Assembly: GCF_021869535.1 (NCBI RefSeq)
Contig: NW_026262593.1
Span: 60,844,318 to 60,908,317 of the forward strand
DNA: 64,000 nucleotides
Source: Mytilus californianus
Lineage: Eukaryota; Mollusca; Bivalvia; Mytilida; Mytilidae
Direction: 5' to 3'
Both the position numbers and the translations under genes were made by a program. Positions 1 to 12,100 of this stretch are shown here, one piece after another. The notes beneath the pieces were generated by a model. The model did not search any database, was not told the DNA's origin, and worked only from the letters and a program-made list of their open reading frames with translations. Each line of letters opens with the position of its first letter. The first letter of the stretch is position 1.

Positions 1-394
1 AGACCAAAGAACAAATAAGCGAAGAAATTCAAATGCGGATCCAGGATAAATTTTGAAAAAAGGGACGACAACGTTTGGTGTGGGACAGGTAAAAAGTCTG
101 CATTAACCATAAATTATAAGGGGTGACCAGGTCGCCTTCCCCTAAATCCGCTTCTGAAATTAAAGGTAACCAGAGGGCCTTCAATGTTTTATATTTCTGC
201 CAATTGATAAATAAATGACATGACTTTGAAAAAAAACAAGAATTTTAAGCGGAAGTAAAATAGACCAAAGTTGAGCGACATCTATTAAAATGTTTGAAAT
301 AATTATGAAGTCGACAAGAAATTAGCTTTTTTCATATAATTTACAGTCAGCACACAGACTCGTTGCCTCCTGCCTGTAAATAAATGTCTGCTTA
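1..394. other. No gene seen
   Basis: AT-rich, with a GCGGATCCAGGATAAATTTT repeat motif near 37 that recurs near 20115. No coding exon supported. Confidence 0.6.
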
Positions 395-774
395 GGCATG
401 GACCATTTGACTTTCTGGGGGTGGGGGGAGCGGCTGAGTTTTTATATCAAGCCAGATTTTTTTATCATGCAAACCGAGCAAGAATATTTTTTTTCAGTCA
501 ATCCAAAGCAAGAATATTTTTTTCAGTCAATCCAAAGCAAGAATATTTTTTTTCAACATTTGTAAAGACAAAGGAATAGGACATGAAGCCAGAATATATT
601 TTTAAGCAACTGAATATGCCAGATTATTTTTTTTGTCAAAATAGAGGCCAGATTATTTTAAAGAAAAAACAGCCATACCGCCCCCCCCCCCCCCGCCCCC
701 CCCCCCCCCCCCCCCCACCACCACCACCACCACCACCACCACCCAACCCCCCAGAAAGTCAAATGGTCCATGCC
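395..774. mobile_element. Harbinger-like MITE with TTA target duplication
   Basis: The ends are inverted copies starting GGCATGGACCATTTGACTTT, about 27 bp each, flanked by TTA at 392-394 and 775-777. A 3-bp TWA duplication and a GGC...GCC terminus suit PIF/Harbinger. The inside holds three copies of a roughly 29-bp AAGAATATTTTTTTCAGTC unit (about 478-560) and a C-tract followed by (ACC)n at 681-745. No transposase is encoded. Confidence 0.65.
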
Positions 775-1379
775 TTACTAATACCACATCTTCTTATGTC
801 TATCTGCTTACACAGTGCTTTCCTAACATGATTTGAAGTCAATGTGATCGTTTTCAGGATCACAGGATTTGAAATCTTAGCAATTACGATGCCAGCGTGG
901 TGGTCTCTCTCATGATTGTTTTCCTTTAAATGTTATATTCTAACATCTGGCCGTTAGTGTTAGTATTTTAGATCGTTTATTTACCTTTGGCGTAAATTTT
1001 GCTTATTGTTGAAAGCCGTGTGGTGAGCTATTATTGTTTTTGGTGGATATAATGTCTCATTTTAATTCATACCACATTTCCTAATCTTTGATGTTCATGA
1101 ATCTAAAAATCTAAACAAAATGTGCAAAAATGCACATTTAAAGAATGAATAAAATGACTTTAATGTGTTTCAACCACATTGGGAATGCTTGAATACCATG
1201 GGCCATGTTAAACTCAATTTATCACAACAGTCCAGATCATAATCGAAACGTGCGTCTGGTGTACAAAAATCCTTGTATCTATGATGAGTTTACATACACA
1301 TTTTTCAGTTGCCACTAATTTTCAACAAAAAACAATTCGGTCTTGTTGAGTATGGCATGGTATTGGTTGCAAAAATTTG

Positions 1380-1870
1380 ATATTTTTCATTTAAATGCAA
1401 TATTTCTTATTTTTATTGGTATATATCTTTATTTAAATGCAATATTTTTTTATTTGAATGGTATATTTTTTCATTTAAATGCAATATTTTTTATTCAGAT
1501 GGTATAATTTTTCATTCAAATGGTATAATTTTTCATTCAAATGGTAACTTTCGTTCAAATGCAATATTTTTTATTCAGATGGTATAATTTTTCATTCAAA
1601 TGGTATAATTTTTCATTCAAATGATATAATTTTCGTTCAAATGCAATATTTTTTATTCAGATGGTATAATTTTTCATTCAAATGGTATAATTTTTCATTC
1701 AGATAGTATGATTTTTCATTCAAATGGTATAATTTTTCATTCAAATGGTATAATTTTTCATTCAAATGGTATAATTTTCGTTCAAATGCAATATTTTTTA
1801 TTCAATTGGTATAAAATGTCATTTGAATGCAATATTTTTTATTCAATTGGTATAGTATTTTTTTTTTTAT
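1380..1870. repeat. AT-rich minisatellite, left foldback arm
   Basis: About 23 imperfect copies of a 19-21-bp unit alternating between a GCAATATTTTTTATT form and a GGTATAATTTTTCATTCAAAT form. The open frames across it are repeat artefacts. Confidence 0.85.
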
Positions 1871-3221
1871 TTATATGCAATAATTGCATTATGGGAAATT
1901 CATTGACGTCTTAATGTCAAATTTGCAACAACGTTTGTGATTGGTCGGTAATTGTTTGAATTTCTCCCCTTTCTTTCTAAACTTGAGTGACCAAGAATTA
2001 AAAAACGCGTCAGAATATCGCCCCTCTAACTAAATTTGGCGTTCGTGCGAGTTCGTGCACTGGCTGTTAATACCAATAATGGCCAGGACGAGCAAAAAAT
2101 GCGAGTGACAAGTAATAATAATTAATTTGACACACAACTTGTTCATGGATAGAAACAGATGCCTGCGTGCATGGCAAAAACACCTCCAATGAAAACCTTT
2201 TCTGAAGAAACTCTCATACAGTCTACACATTGAAATAAAAAAAAATACATAGCTAGCCCCCCTCCCCTTCTAAGTCCAGATACATGTAATCATAAAGTTC
2301 TTTAGTGCTATATCATTTTTTATTTTTCTTGATCCTCAGAGACGTTGCAGGAAGGCACACATGAAAAAAGAATAAAAAGCATCCAGGACGTTACAATTAT
2401 TTGGACTAAGCCCCGTCTTTTTTGCTACATGTAGAAAAAAAATCACTTAATTACGACAGCAGAACCAGAAACCCACAAGTAGAGACATAAGCTGTTATAC
2501 TTCGGAACTAATTCTTTAATAAAGACAATTCAGGATAAATTGGAACCAGTTACTAACCCATGTTACAACAATAGTCCTATGACATAGGACTTCACTATAT
2601 GAGGCGTGAACTTCATATTTAATACTATCTATAATATGTGCTCTCATGTCTTATGCTGCAAATCATTTTACATTTAGGATTCGTTGCTGAGCTTTTTTTT
2701 TTACTGTTCTCGTCTCCGAATCCCTTAAATAGATTTTTTTTCAAGCCCCACAGTAGTTCAATAATTACTATATGTCTTTGCATAAATAAGTATGCAGGGC
2801 ATATTTCAAAACATATTTTATCTTCAGGACTTTTAAATGATTTACTTTTCAATACTTCATTGGGAAGGGGGGTATACAAGTTTATTTTGTGACACATTAT
2901 ATAATATAATTAGGTATCCAACAAATTATATGATTGTACGTTTAGCTATTATCTAGACCCGTACAAAATGTATATAATTAGACACATTTAACCGGGGCGG
3001 ATCCAAAACCTCGGTGTCTAGAGGGAAGAGGGGGGGGGGGATAGGTTCAAATTTAGATATTTGTATAGAGATGTATATATGCGAGTATTGGCAGTAATGG
3101 TTATGGTGTGTGTGTGAGGGTAGGGGTTTCAGATCAAAGAACGTTTCTATAATTCTATATCTCTTAGTTTTTACCATTTCACCCTATTCTTTATCCTTTG
3201 ATCTCTATTATATTTGTCCTA

Positions 3222-3280
3222 AACATGCGTGACATATTTGCCACTGGACATAAGGCAACCAAAAGTCAATCAACGTATTC
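3222..3280 (+). repeat. 60-bp GCATGAAATATTTGCCACTGGACGTTAAGC-type element, one of about six copies
   Basis: A short dispersed motif with a CATGAAATATTTGCCACTGG-like core, then TTAAGCAACCAA and a CAATCAATCAATC-like run. Copies: 3222-3280, 21535-21595 (minus), 30762-30838 (minus), 38028-38098, 50868-50925 and 54288-54330 (minus, partial). Two of them abut coding exons (P450 exon 4 and SLCO exon 1). Confidence 0.6.
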
Positions 3281-4099
3281 TGTATATTTCATCATTTCTT
3301 TATTATGTTATCTATAGGTTTGGTCCCGCCCCTATCTATTTGTTTGCACATTAGGGACGACGTCAAAAGTTCAATGTAGGATGAAAAAAACTTAATTCAT
3401 ATAGTTTTTTTCACTGACAATAGACACAAAGCACCGACATAAGAGTATTTGCAATTACTGGAAGTTTGCTCAATCAAACCTAATTACAACTGGTACTGAA
3501 ATAAATCTTGTTCTCCCAGACTGAGTTATCAATCAGTACACAACGCGCGGCAAAGGATTTATTAAAAAAAGAAAACAGTCTGAGAAACGTCTGGTTTACG
3601 TTGTATATAGATATAAGAAGACGTGGTATGAGTGCCGATGAGACAACTCTCCATCCAAGTCATAATTTGTAAATGTAAACCATTAAAGGTCAACGTACGG
3701 TCTTCAACACGGAGCCTTGGCTCAAACCGAACAGCAAGCTATAAATGGCCCCAAAAAATTTGTAGTGTAAAACCATTCAAACGGGAAAACCAACGGTATC
3801 TAATCTATTTAAAAAAAAACGATATACTTGCATATAAATCCATATACAATGAAACGGTTTTTGAAAAGTGGACCGAACGTTTTGACCATCGAAATTTTGC
3901 AATAGAAATACTAGTTATGACCACAAGATTTTAACACCCAGTGCAGGACTCGCACGAACGTTAGATTTAGTAAGAGGGGCGATATTCTGAGGCGTTTTTT
4001 AATTCTTTGTCATCCATGTTTAGAGAGAAAGGGGAGAAATCCAAACAATTTCCGACCAATCACAAACGTTGTTGCAAATTTGACCTTATGACGTCAAAG

Positions 4100-4400
4100 A
4101 ATTTCCCATAATGCAATTATTGCATATAAATAAAAAAACTACTATACCAATTGAATAAAAAATATTGCATTCAAATGACATTTTATACCAATTGAATAAA
4201 AACTATTGCATTTGAATAAAAATTATGCCATTTGAATGAAAAATTATACCATTTGAATGAAAAAATTATACCATTTGAATAAAAAATATTGCATTTAAAT
4301 GAAAAAATATACCATTCAAATAAAAATATATTGCATTTAAATGAAGAAATATACCAATTAAATAAGAAATATTGCATTTAAATGAAAAATATCAAATTTT
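4100..4400. repeat. AT-rich minisatellite, right foldback arm
   Basis: This is the inverted counterpart of the left-arm array, with the same 19-21-bp unit on the opposite strand but fewer copies (about 14). The two arms have therefore changed copy number independently since insertion. Confidence 0.85.
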
Positions 4401-4552
4401 TGCAACCAATACCATGCCATAGTTGAGCCTTAATATCGTACTTTTGTATGGTGTGTAATGGTTTTATACAAAAAAAAATCATATTTTTATTTTCAATACC
4501 TTGACATGTGTTAAACAGGGGTTGTCCAGTGAAGTTGTGTCTGAGACTTTAT

Positions 4553-4760
4553 TTACTGTAAATTCAGAAATTATTGCGTGCATTTATTATTGCGATTTTG
4601 CCATTTTAGACTAAAATGCGATTTTAATTTTGGCGATATTGAGAAAAATCCTGTTTAATTCATATAAAGAATTTCAAAATGCGAGTTTAAATTATTGCGA
4701 TTATAACCCTGTCGCATTTTTCGCGATAATAAAAACATCGCAAGAATTTCTGTTTTTGAG
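4553..4760. repeat. Short inverted-repeat element rich in ATTGCGATT motifs
   Basis: It starts ACTGTAAATTCAGAAATTAT and ends with a roughly inverted AAGAATTTCTGTTTTTGAGC. Internally it repeats TGCGATTTT and ATTATTGCG motifs on both strands. A more diverged copy lies at 10619-10795 inside the P450 gene. Probably a MITE; the superfamily is unknown. Confidence 0.5.
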
Positions 4761-5243
4761 CGTAGTTACAATCTGATGAGTCAAACTATTTTCGGCATAT
4801 TTTTACAGTTTGTTCTTTTGTTTTGCCGTATAAGCATTGAGGTGAGAGTTGCGCCTTCAAAAACATATTTTGTTACATCACATGCTTTATATTCCTGCCC
4901 CATACCAAAGGTTTGTACACCAATTATTGTTTTTGTAGTCATTTTAAGATTAAACTAGGCAATTAGTGCTCATAATTTGGATAATGTCACTCCCTATAAT
5001 CTTGGGTGCTTTATATCTTACTATATGGTATGGGATTTGCACATTGTGGAAAGCCGCATGAAGGTCTGTATTTATTTACACCCTTTTTCTTCGGTAAATA
5101 TAGTTGTCTCATTTTCAACCATTCCATATCTCCTTATTTTTACCTTAAAATAATGCAGAATTTAAAGGAATGAATCAAATGGTATTTTAATATATATCAA
5201 TCAGTTAGGGAAAATTTGATTAATTTAACCAAATGTAACAATG

Positions 5244-5345
5244 GGGGCCTCGGTGGCCGAGTGGTCTAAGTAATTACTACTGCAATCACTAGCCAGTCAA
5301 CACTGAGGTTGTGAGTTCGAACCCCGCTCGTGCGGGTGCACTCGA
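5244..5345 (+). repeat. tRNA-derived SINE head (Ser/Leu-like)
   Basis: GGCCTCGGTGGCCGAGTGGT contains a pol III A box (TGGCCGAGTGG), and GAGTTCGAACCCC about 60 bases on is a B box. The long region between suits a class II (Ser/Leu-type) tRNA ancestor. Acceptor-stem pairing is not clean, so this is a SINE promoter head rather than a working tRNA gene. It runs directly into the AAGAGGGACGAAAGATACC repeat. Confidence 0.65.
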
Positions 5346-5349
5346 CTCC

Positions 5350-5750
5350 AATCTTAAGAGAGGGACGAAAGATACCAGAGGGACAGTCAAACTCATAGAT
5401 CGAAAACAAACTGACAACGCCATGGCCAAAAATAAAAAGACAAACAGACAAATAATATTACAGATGACAAGGATTGTCAGTTTTCCTATCGAAGGTCGGT
5501 GGTTTTCCCCGGCTTCCCCTGCTTCCCCGGCTTCTTCCACCAATAAAAACTGGCAACCACGAAATAGCGGTGCTTAAAAGTGGCGTTAAAACACCAAAAA
5601 TAAAAAAAAATCAAACCAAAGGTAATAACAACTGTCCATAACATAATCCAAATAAATATTGTCCTCACAAACACGGAACATATTGTCAAGGAATGAAACC
5701 AAAATAACAGGCAAATTCCCGTATGTCCCATATAAGAAATGTCCCTTGTT
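5350..5750 (+). repeat. Retroelement 3'-tail repeat fused to SINE head
   Basis: From 5355 the sequence GAGGGACGAAAGATACCAGA onward matches the terminal segment of the reverse transcriptase element at 28455-28620 for about 110 bases. It then diverges into a TTCCCCGGCTTCC-rich stretch and AT-rich sequence. In this orientation it is the complement of the RT element's 3' end. Confidence 0.6.
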
Positions 5751-6058
5751 TGTCAATAATCAAAATTTATTTATACTAGGTTTCAGTCTCTTTCCCTTAT
5801 AACACAAGTCTAAAAGTGTATAAGTTATATTTCCATTTCATTAAAAAAGTCAAAAGTAAACTGACACGAGAAAACTACATAACATGTGTCACATATATAC
5901 ACCAACATTCTATGTTTTTATCAAGAAAATGGACCGTATATTTTTCAATTGTCACTAATGTTTAATAAATTGGCTATGCTAAGAAAAAATAAAGTAACAC
6001 ATTTTGAAATGTAAAAATATTTAAACAATGTGTGTCAAGCTCCAATGAAAACATTGAA

Positions 6059-6133
6059 TCATCTCTTTTCAATTTTCAGATGGACTCCATTTAGTGGTCT
6101 GGTAATGAAACCTTTTTGAAGAGGCATTGGTAT
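6059..6133 (-). CDS. P450 exon 14 (C-terminal exon and stop)
   Basis: This exon encodes residues 492-515 and a TGA stop: [16 protein letters not shown] followed by VHLKIEKR. This matches the usual CYP3-clan tail (I-P-L-x-L, then a G-F-x-x-P-x-N-G-V-x-L-K strand ending in basic residues). The acceptor TTTACAG at 6134-6140 is good and the phase is 0, as exon 13 requires. A possible polyadenylation hexamer AATAAA lies on the minus strand at 5767-5772. The 3.4-kb intron between exons 13 and 14 is unusually long for so short an exon and is filled by repeats. Confidence 0.9.
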   Translation of the reverse strand: MPMPLQKGFITRPLNGVHLKIEKR

Positions 6134-9100
6134 CTGTAAATAAAAATAAAAATAAAGAGAGCACTGCAATTGTTTTCCTTTATTTATCAGTTTTTATTGA
6201 TTGACTGGTTATTCAAAAATTCGTTATTGCCCATAGGTAAAATATAAGTATTCTTAAACTTATGGTTGTGTCAAGTTTCACGATTCTTCCATCTCGGGAT
6301 ACTACGATTATTTATAAAACATTTGTACTTTTTCGAAAATTTACAAAATTAAAATTTTAAATACTAAAATATCATAACTGGTAAACAATTAAAAACATAT
6401 ATTTACTTTCATCGTTTTCTTTATAAATAAGAAATGATGAAAGAATGAGAATACAATCAAAATAATGAGTGTGTGAAAGGAGATATCTAAATCTTTTGCA
6501 ACAATATAAAGTACAAAACAGCTTTTGATCACCCCCGGTTTTTGGTTGGGTTCGTGTTGCTCATTGTTTAATTTTTCTATGTTTTGTATGGTATACTGTT
6601 GTTTGTCTTTTAAACGATTTTCCATTGAATTGTCAGTTCTTTTTCGACTAAGGAATTGGAATAGCCCTTTAATATCTTTTATTTTTATTTTAGGTCATAA
6701 GATGACTCAAAAGCGTTTTTTCCCCTAAAATATCAATTTGGTCAAATGTTAATTTTATTGTCCATGTGACTGTCAAATTTGAATATCAATCACATGTCGT
6801 TGTATATTTTTCTTACTTAGTTATCTAAATGTTCTTCTATAATATTTACCGGAAAAAACCTCGTGGTTGTATATAATAATGTAAGTTTTAAGATTAAAAT
6901 TAAATAGAGAAAATATGAATTGTTGCGAAATTGTTTTACATTGTTCAAATTTAAATTCATAATCAATGTCCAATCTGTAATCTATGATAATGTTGAATTA
7001 AACATGTTGCATTTTTTTTTTCGTTTATCGTAGGTTAAGCTATCACTGAATCTAACAGAAGGAAAATTCATTTTTAAATTCAATTAACCTGAGGCTTATC
7101 GTCAGGTTAACCGTTAGAAATGAATAAAAGAATGAAAATATAAAGGTGAAAGAAAATAGAACAAATTCTATTTTTAAAACAGATATTAGACACTTTAAGA
7201 TTGGAGCAAATATTTTTTATGTCTGTTTTATCATATTTAAATGGCCTAAATTTGACGTCAAAAGTCTGACAATTCTGAAAATGGAGCACACGCACTTGTC
7301 TCTAACAAATATACTTGTATACCGTTAATTAACTTGTTACGGTATATAGATTATTTTCAAAAAGACAAGTGCCTGTAAAATAAAGATAGCATAACATATA
7401 TGCAATGCAACACGTAAATTAGAGGCTCTAAAGAGCCTGTGTCGCTCACCTGTATCTTCAACAGATGCCATGTTTTAGTAAAAATCATCATTAAAGGGGA
7501 ATAACAGAATTAAGAGTTAACTGACAATTTCAGCCTGCTGATCAAATTTATCTTTTTATCTATTATAGTTTTCAAGATAATAGACAAAAAACACCAAAAA
7601 ACAATAAATAATAAAAATTATCATTAAAGGGCAACTACTCTAATAAAGAGTCAAATGAAGATTTCAACCATGATAGCGTATTTGTAGATCTCATCTTGTT
7701 GATCATTTTTGCTATTTGAAGTTTCTATCCATCTATTATAGTTTTCAAGATAATAGACAAAAAATGGGGAAAATCTTCACTAAAGGGCAATAACTTAAAT
7801 AAGGAGTCGACCAACTACTGTACTTCAATCGTACTGACTTATTTGTAGATCTTATCCTGCTGATCTATTTTGCTATTTAAAATTTCTATCTATCTTTTAA
7901 ATTTTCCAAGACAATAAGCAAACACGCAAAAAATGGGAAAATCGTTATTTAAAGGGCAATAACTTCAATAAGGTGTCGACTAACAGTTACAATTATTTGA
8001 CTTATTTGTAGATATTGTCCTGTTGATAATTTTTGTTATTAAAAGTTTCTTTCTATCTATTATTATCTTCGAGATAATTGGAAAAAATGAAAAAAAAAAA
8101 ATGTAAAATTCGTCTTTTAAGGGCAATAACTCAAATAAGAAGTCGTCTGACAGTTTTGATGTAAATAAACATTAGGTAGATCTCAACATGCTGAACGTTT
8201 TTGTCCCTTTAGATTTTCTCTTTCTCCTAACGATTTTCAAGATAATAGCCAAACATTGCATTTTATCCCATATGTTCTATCTTTAGTCATATCGGACATG
8301 TTGGTCGGCAGTCGGAGTCATCTGACACATTTTAAACTATATACCCCAATGATGATTGGGCCACGTTTGGTGTCAATTAGCTCAGTAGTTTCAAAGTAGC
8401 AAATTTTGCAAATGTTAACGGACACCGATTGACAACGAAGACGGACGCCGGACGTCAAGTTATGAGAAAAACTCACTTCGCCCTTTCGGCCAGATGAGCT
8501 AAAATGATACAAAAACGATTTTAAAGCAGGGAAGGAATGACAACGATAACTACATGTAAGTGTGCAAAATCACAGACAAAGTCTTCATCTCACTTTAACT
8601 GACGTTTTGATTTGGCATTCAAACTGTTTTGATTCGAACGCCCCTGATGATTCTTGTTTAGACGCAAAGCTCGTCTGGTGTACCACTTTTATAAACCTTA
8701 TATCGTTTACCGACCTTAACATTTAACATTTTAACTCATTACCAGATGTGACATATGTACAATGCCGTGGTTGTTGAATGCAAATCATAATAATTGGACG
8801 AGTTGACCACTTGATTTTCTCGGGGTAGGCAGGTGGATTTTAAAAAGAATAAAATAGCCTTGTAAGAACTTTGCACAAGACAGGATAAAAATGAATATTC
8901 TGCTACACAAAATGCAGGAAACAAATGTATACAATAGTGAAAATAAAAAAATAAGTATGAGTAGCAATAGATAAAAATAAATGAAAATCCGGAAGTATCC
9001 TTCTGCCCTTCTCAAGATATCAAATGGTCGTCTCTTAAATATATAGGTGAACATCATCAACCCTTTCATAGATAGCACTTGAACAAAATAAAAAAATGTA

Positions 9101-12100
9101 CAATAAGGAGATTTTTTTTTTTTAACTTTTAATTCCATATCTATTTGAAATGGACTTTGATTAATGTGTATTAGCAACGGATTGATCTTTTGAGTTAAGC
9201 CAATTGCAACTGGTTTTTACAGTTTGTGCTGTAACACCACTATCCCAAGTTAGGATTCACAAACTTGTTAAATCCCGCAACATTCTTTAAGAGCCTGAAA
9301 TGCAACAGTTGCCGTTGGTTCATGTCTGTCATATTTGTTTTTCTTAAATTGTTTTGTTATAAATAAGGCCGTTAGCTTTCTCAATTGAATTGTATAACAT
9401 TTTTCATGTCAGAACATTTATAGCCGACTACACGGTATGGGTTTTTCTCATTGTTGAAGGCCGTACGGTTACCTATAATTGCTTACATCCACTTCCTTTG
9501 AACTTAAAAAAATAGTTGTCTCATTAGTTTTCATACCACATCTCCTCATTTTTTATACTAATGTTTCCACCTACCTCTGTTTTGGAACAGACTACAAACT
9601 TAAAATTCTGCACCGTTGAAATGAGAGCATACTTGGTTTCAATCAAAGCAAGTCTCATACCAATGCAAACACGTGGCCCAAGGCCAAAAGGAAGGAAACT
9701 GTACATAGGTCTTGTAGCCTTATTCTCATCTGTAAACCTAAGCAAATATGAATGCATATATCTAGAAACGAGATAAATATCAAACGACAGGTGTATCAGA
9801 ATAAAAGAGTTGTTGCAAGGGTTCTTACATGCAGAGAGAGTGACACTCTCCCTACACGAGGCATCTGATTTAACGTTCCTATTCTGACCACACGTGGCTG
9901 CGTACTTATACACCCCGCACAGACTGCCGGTCGGTAGAGGACAAAAGTGACCATATTTCTATTCCACATTCACCCTTGGGGCTATCCTATCAGTAGTATA
10001 TACTAATTGTACATATCAATATTAAAACTTCAACTAGTTATAATTATTAATCTATTATATGTTTATTGGGAACAGTGTTAACATATTTTGCAGTTTCCCC
10101 CTGTATTCATTGAATCTCACAGGCGACCAGAACAACAAAATCAATTCTTGCTTTCGAAAAGCACAGATTAAACCACAAAAAAGTAAACCAATAGGCAAGT
10201 TTTATCTTTTGGAATTAGAAAAAGTTTGAATTCAAATTCCTTAAATAGTTAAGGATGAGTTTCTAATTAAAGAAGACTAGATCATCCAGAGTTTCAAAGT
10301 CATTTTACATGTTTATTGAAATAGAACAACTGTTGTAAAAATAAAAAAAAAAGTGTAATGTGATTTAGATTCCCTGCAAGTTAAAATGTAATCTATCCAC
10401 GATTTTCATATGTGACTGAAAGAGAATCATAATTTCGCAATGAGTTACAGAAACTATTTTTATTTTCTTTTGATGTAGTTAAACTATAGTTTTATTATCG
10501 GATTTGTAGATGGTTTTACTTTGCACCCAGCTGGGACACATTACTGCTAGTTTCTTCTACTACAATGTATGTAATTGCTTTTAAATTCTCCACGTCGTGT
10601 TCCGACTTCTTGATTTCGACACTGTAAATTTAGAAATGTTTGCAATGTTTCAATTTTTGCGAAAACAAATTCGCATCATAGAAATTGACAACATGGTTTG
10701 TATGGAATTGCAATAACTTATCTCGCATTGCTGTACAATATTCAACAATCACAAAAACAGATGAACGCGAAAATTGACGCTTTTACAGTTTTCTGATTAT
10801 CCTCTTTAAACATGAATCTTAAATATTGAATGAAATCACACTATTGTTATTAAGTGCAACAATTATGACATAGTGTATTTAACGTGATATCGAGACTTGA
10901 TTTGTTCAACACTGATACTGTTGAAGGATTTTCTAATTTGCCTCAATTGCGAGTTGGTTATTACTGATCGTTAAACCTTTTTATTACACGAAGCTTACTA
11001 CTGTCTTTAATTGAAGATTGCATGTTAAATGAGTATGAAATTGCATAGCAACCGAAGTACGCTTAATATGTCAATTGACTTGGGTTTATTTTTATATGGA
11101 GTTCATGAGACTTTTAATATTGTTTCATGTAGGTTTTTGTGTCTGTCTGTAAGTGTGTAAAATTGTAAGAGATTTTGGAATTTGTAGATTGTTGTATTAA
11201 GCATGTTACCTTTCTGGATCAAATTTTTCTGGTTCAGGCCAGTATTTGGGATTCCTGTGCAGTGCAGATATTGGTATTGTTACATCGGTGTCCTTTGGTA
11301 TAAACATACCATTGACTGTGATATCATTTTTGGCGCGTCTGTTAATCCTGTGTAAAATAAAATATACTGATTAATAAATATATGTTGCATTTATATATCA
11401 CAGTGAAGCAGACCACTGACCGCACTTAAATTGAGAAAGGTTTGACACCTGACTCACTGATTGACTAAAAACTTCGTTTTTCCCATACTTTGTAGTCAGC
11501 CTAGCAAATATGGAACAATGTCGGTATATAAATGTGTAACGAATAAACACAGAAATCGTGTTCGTTTCATTTTAGATGACCTCTTTTGACATAAGTAAAG
11601 CAATTGGACAAACCAATACATTAAATGACACTTGCCTGGACCTTTTCCAGCTATATATGCATATTTCAGGCAAATGTGTATAGATACTTGCTTAACTAGC
11701 ATTTTGCTTAATATCATATGAGCGGGTCTGGATGTGGTCCTCCAATTCTATATTTATAATTTTTTTTAATCCATTTATCTCTATTCTTTATAAATGTAAC
11801 CTATTATTCTCAGTCTTTTCTTTATATTTTAGCACCTCACTATATTCTCTGTTCTTTATATTTTTGCTAATTTGTCTGTAGTGTATGCCTATTATTCCTT
11901 ATTCTGTAAACCCCATACACACCTTCGTATGAGTTTCATTCTTTTGACAAACTTTCAATTAAAGAACGGTGTATTGACTAATACAACCTTATACTTTTTG
12001 TCCATTTCATTTTTGCATTGATGCACCGGATTTTCACGTATTCGGCGATCAAAAGCAATAAAATAGAGCCTCATTATTTTTTTTTTTGTTATTTGTTTTT

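Larger units (their letters stand above)
1351..4421. mobile_element. Foldback element with minisatellite-loaded inverted arms, 6-bp TSD
   Basis: The left end, TATGGCATGGTATTGGTTGC, recurs inverted at the right end. Direct GTTGAG copies at 1345-1350 and 4422-4427 are the likely target duplication. Each arm has an outer AT-rich minisatellite (1380-1870 and 4100-4400, unit about 20 bp, AATTTTTCATTCAAATGGTA) and an inner, well-conserved segment (about 1864-2050 against 3945-4130) containing a TGGGAAATTC-type block and a GCGATATTCTG-type block. The roughly 1.9-kb centre has no coding potential I can support and contains a dispersed repeat at about 3612-3830. It looks non-autonomous. Confidence 0.75.

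Noticed and set aside
583-831. Proline-rich open frame
   Set aside because: It arises from the C-tract and (ACC)n inside a MITE.
1708-1914. 68-residue repetitive open frame (FHSNGIIFHSNGII)
   Set aside because: It is a translation of the AT-rich minisatellite in the foldback arm; the same happens on the other strand at 4183-4377.
5244-5345. Functional tRNA-Ser or tRNA-Leu gene
   Set aside because: A and B boxes are present, but the acceptor stem does not pair well and the sequence continues into a known repeat, so it is a SINE head.
8739-8858. Possible P450 last exon (frame with CLPRENQVV resembling the L-x-P-E-N-P-V-V tail)
   Set aside because: It had a usable acceptor and phase 0, but the exon at 6059-6133 matches the CYP3-clan C-terminus far better, has the right length and ends in a proper stop.
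9524-9574. C-terminal extension of P450 exon 13 ([15 protein letters not shown])
   Set aside because: The frame runs past a GT donor straight into a dispersed repeat; family alignment requires splicing to exon 14.
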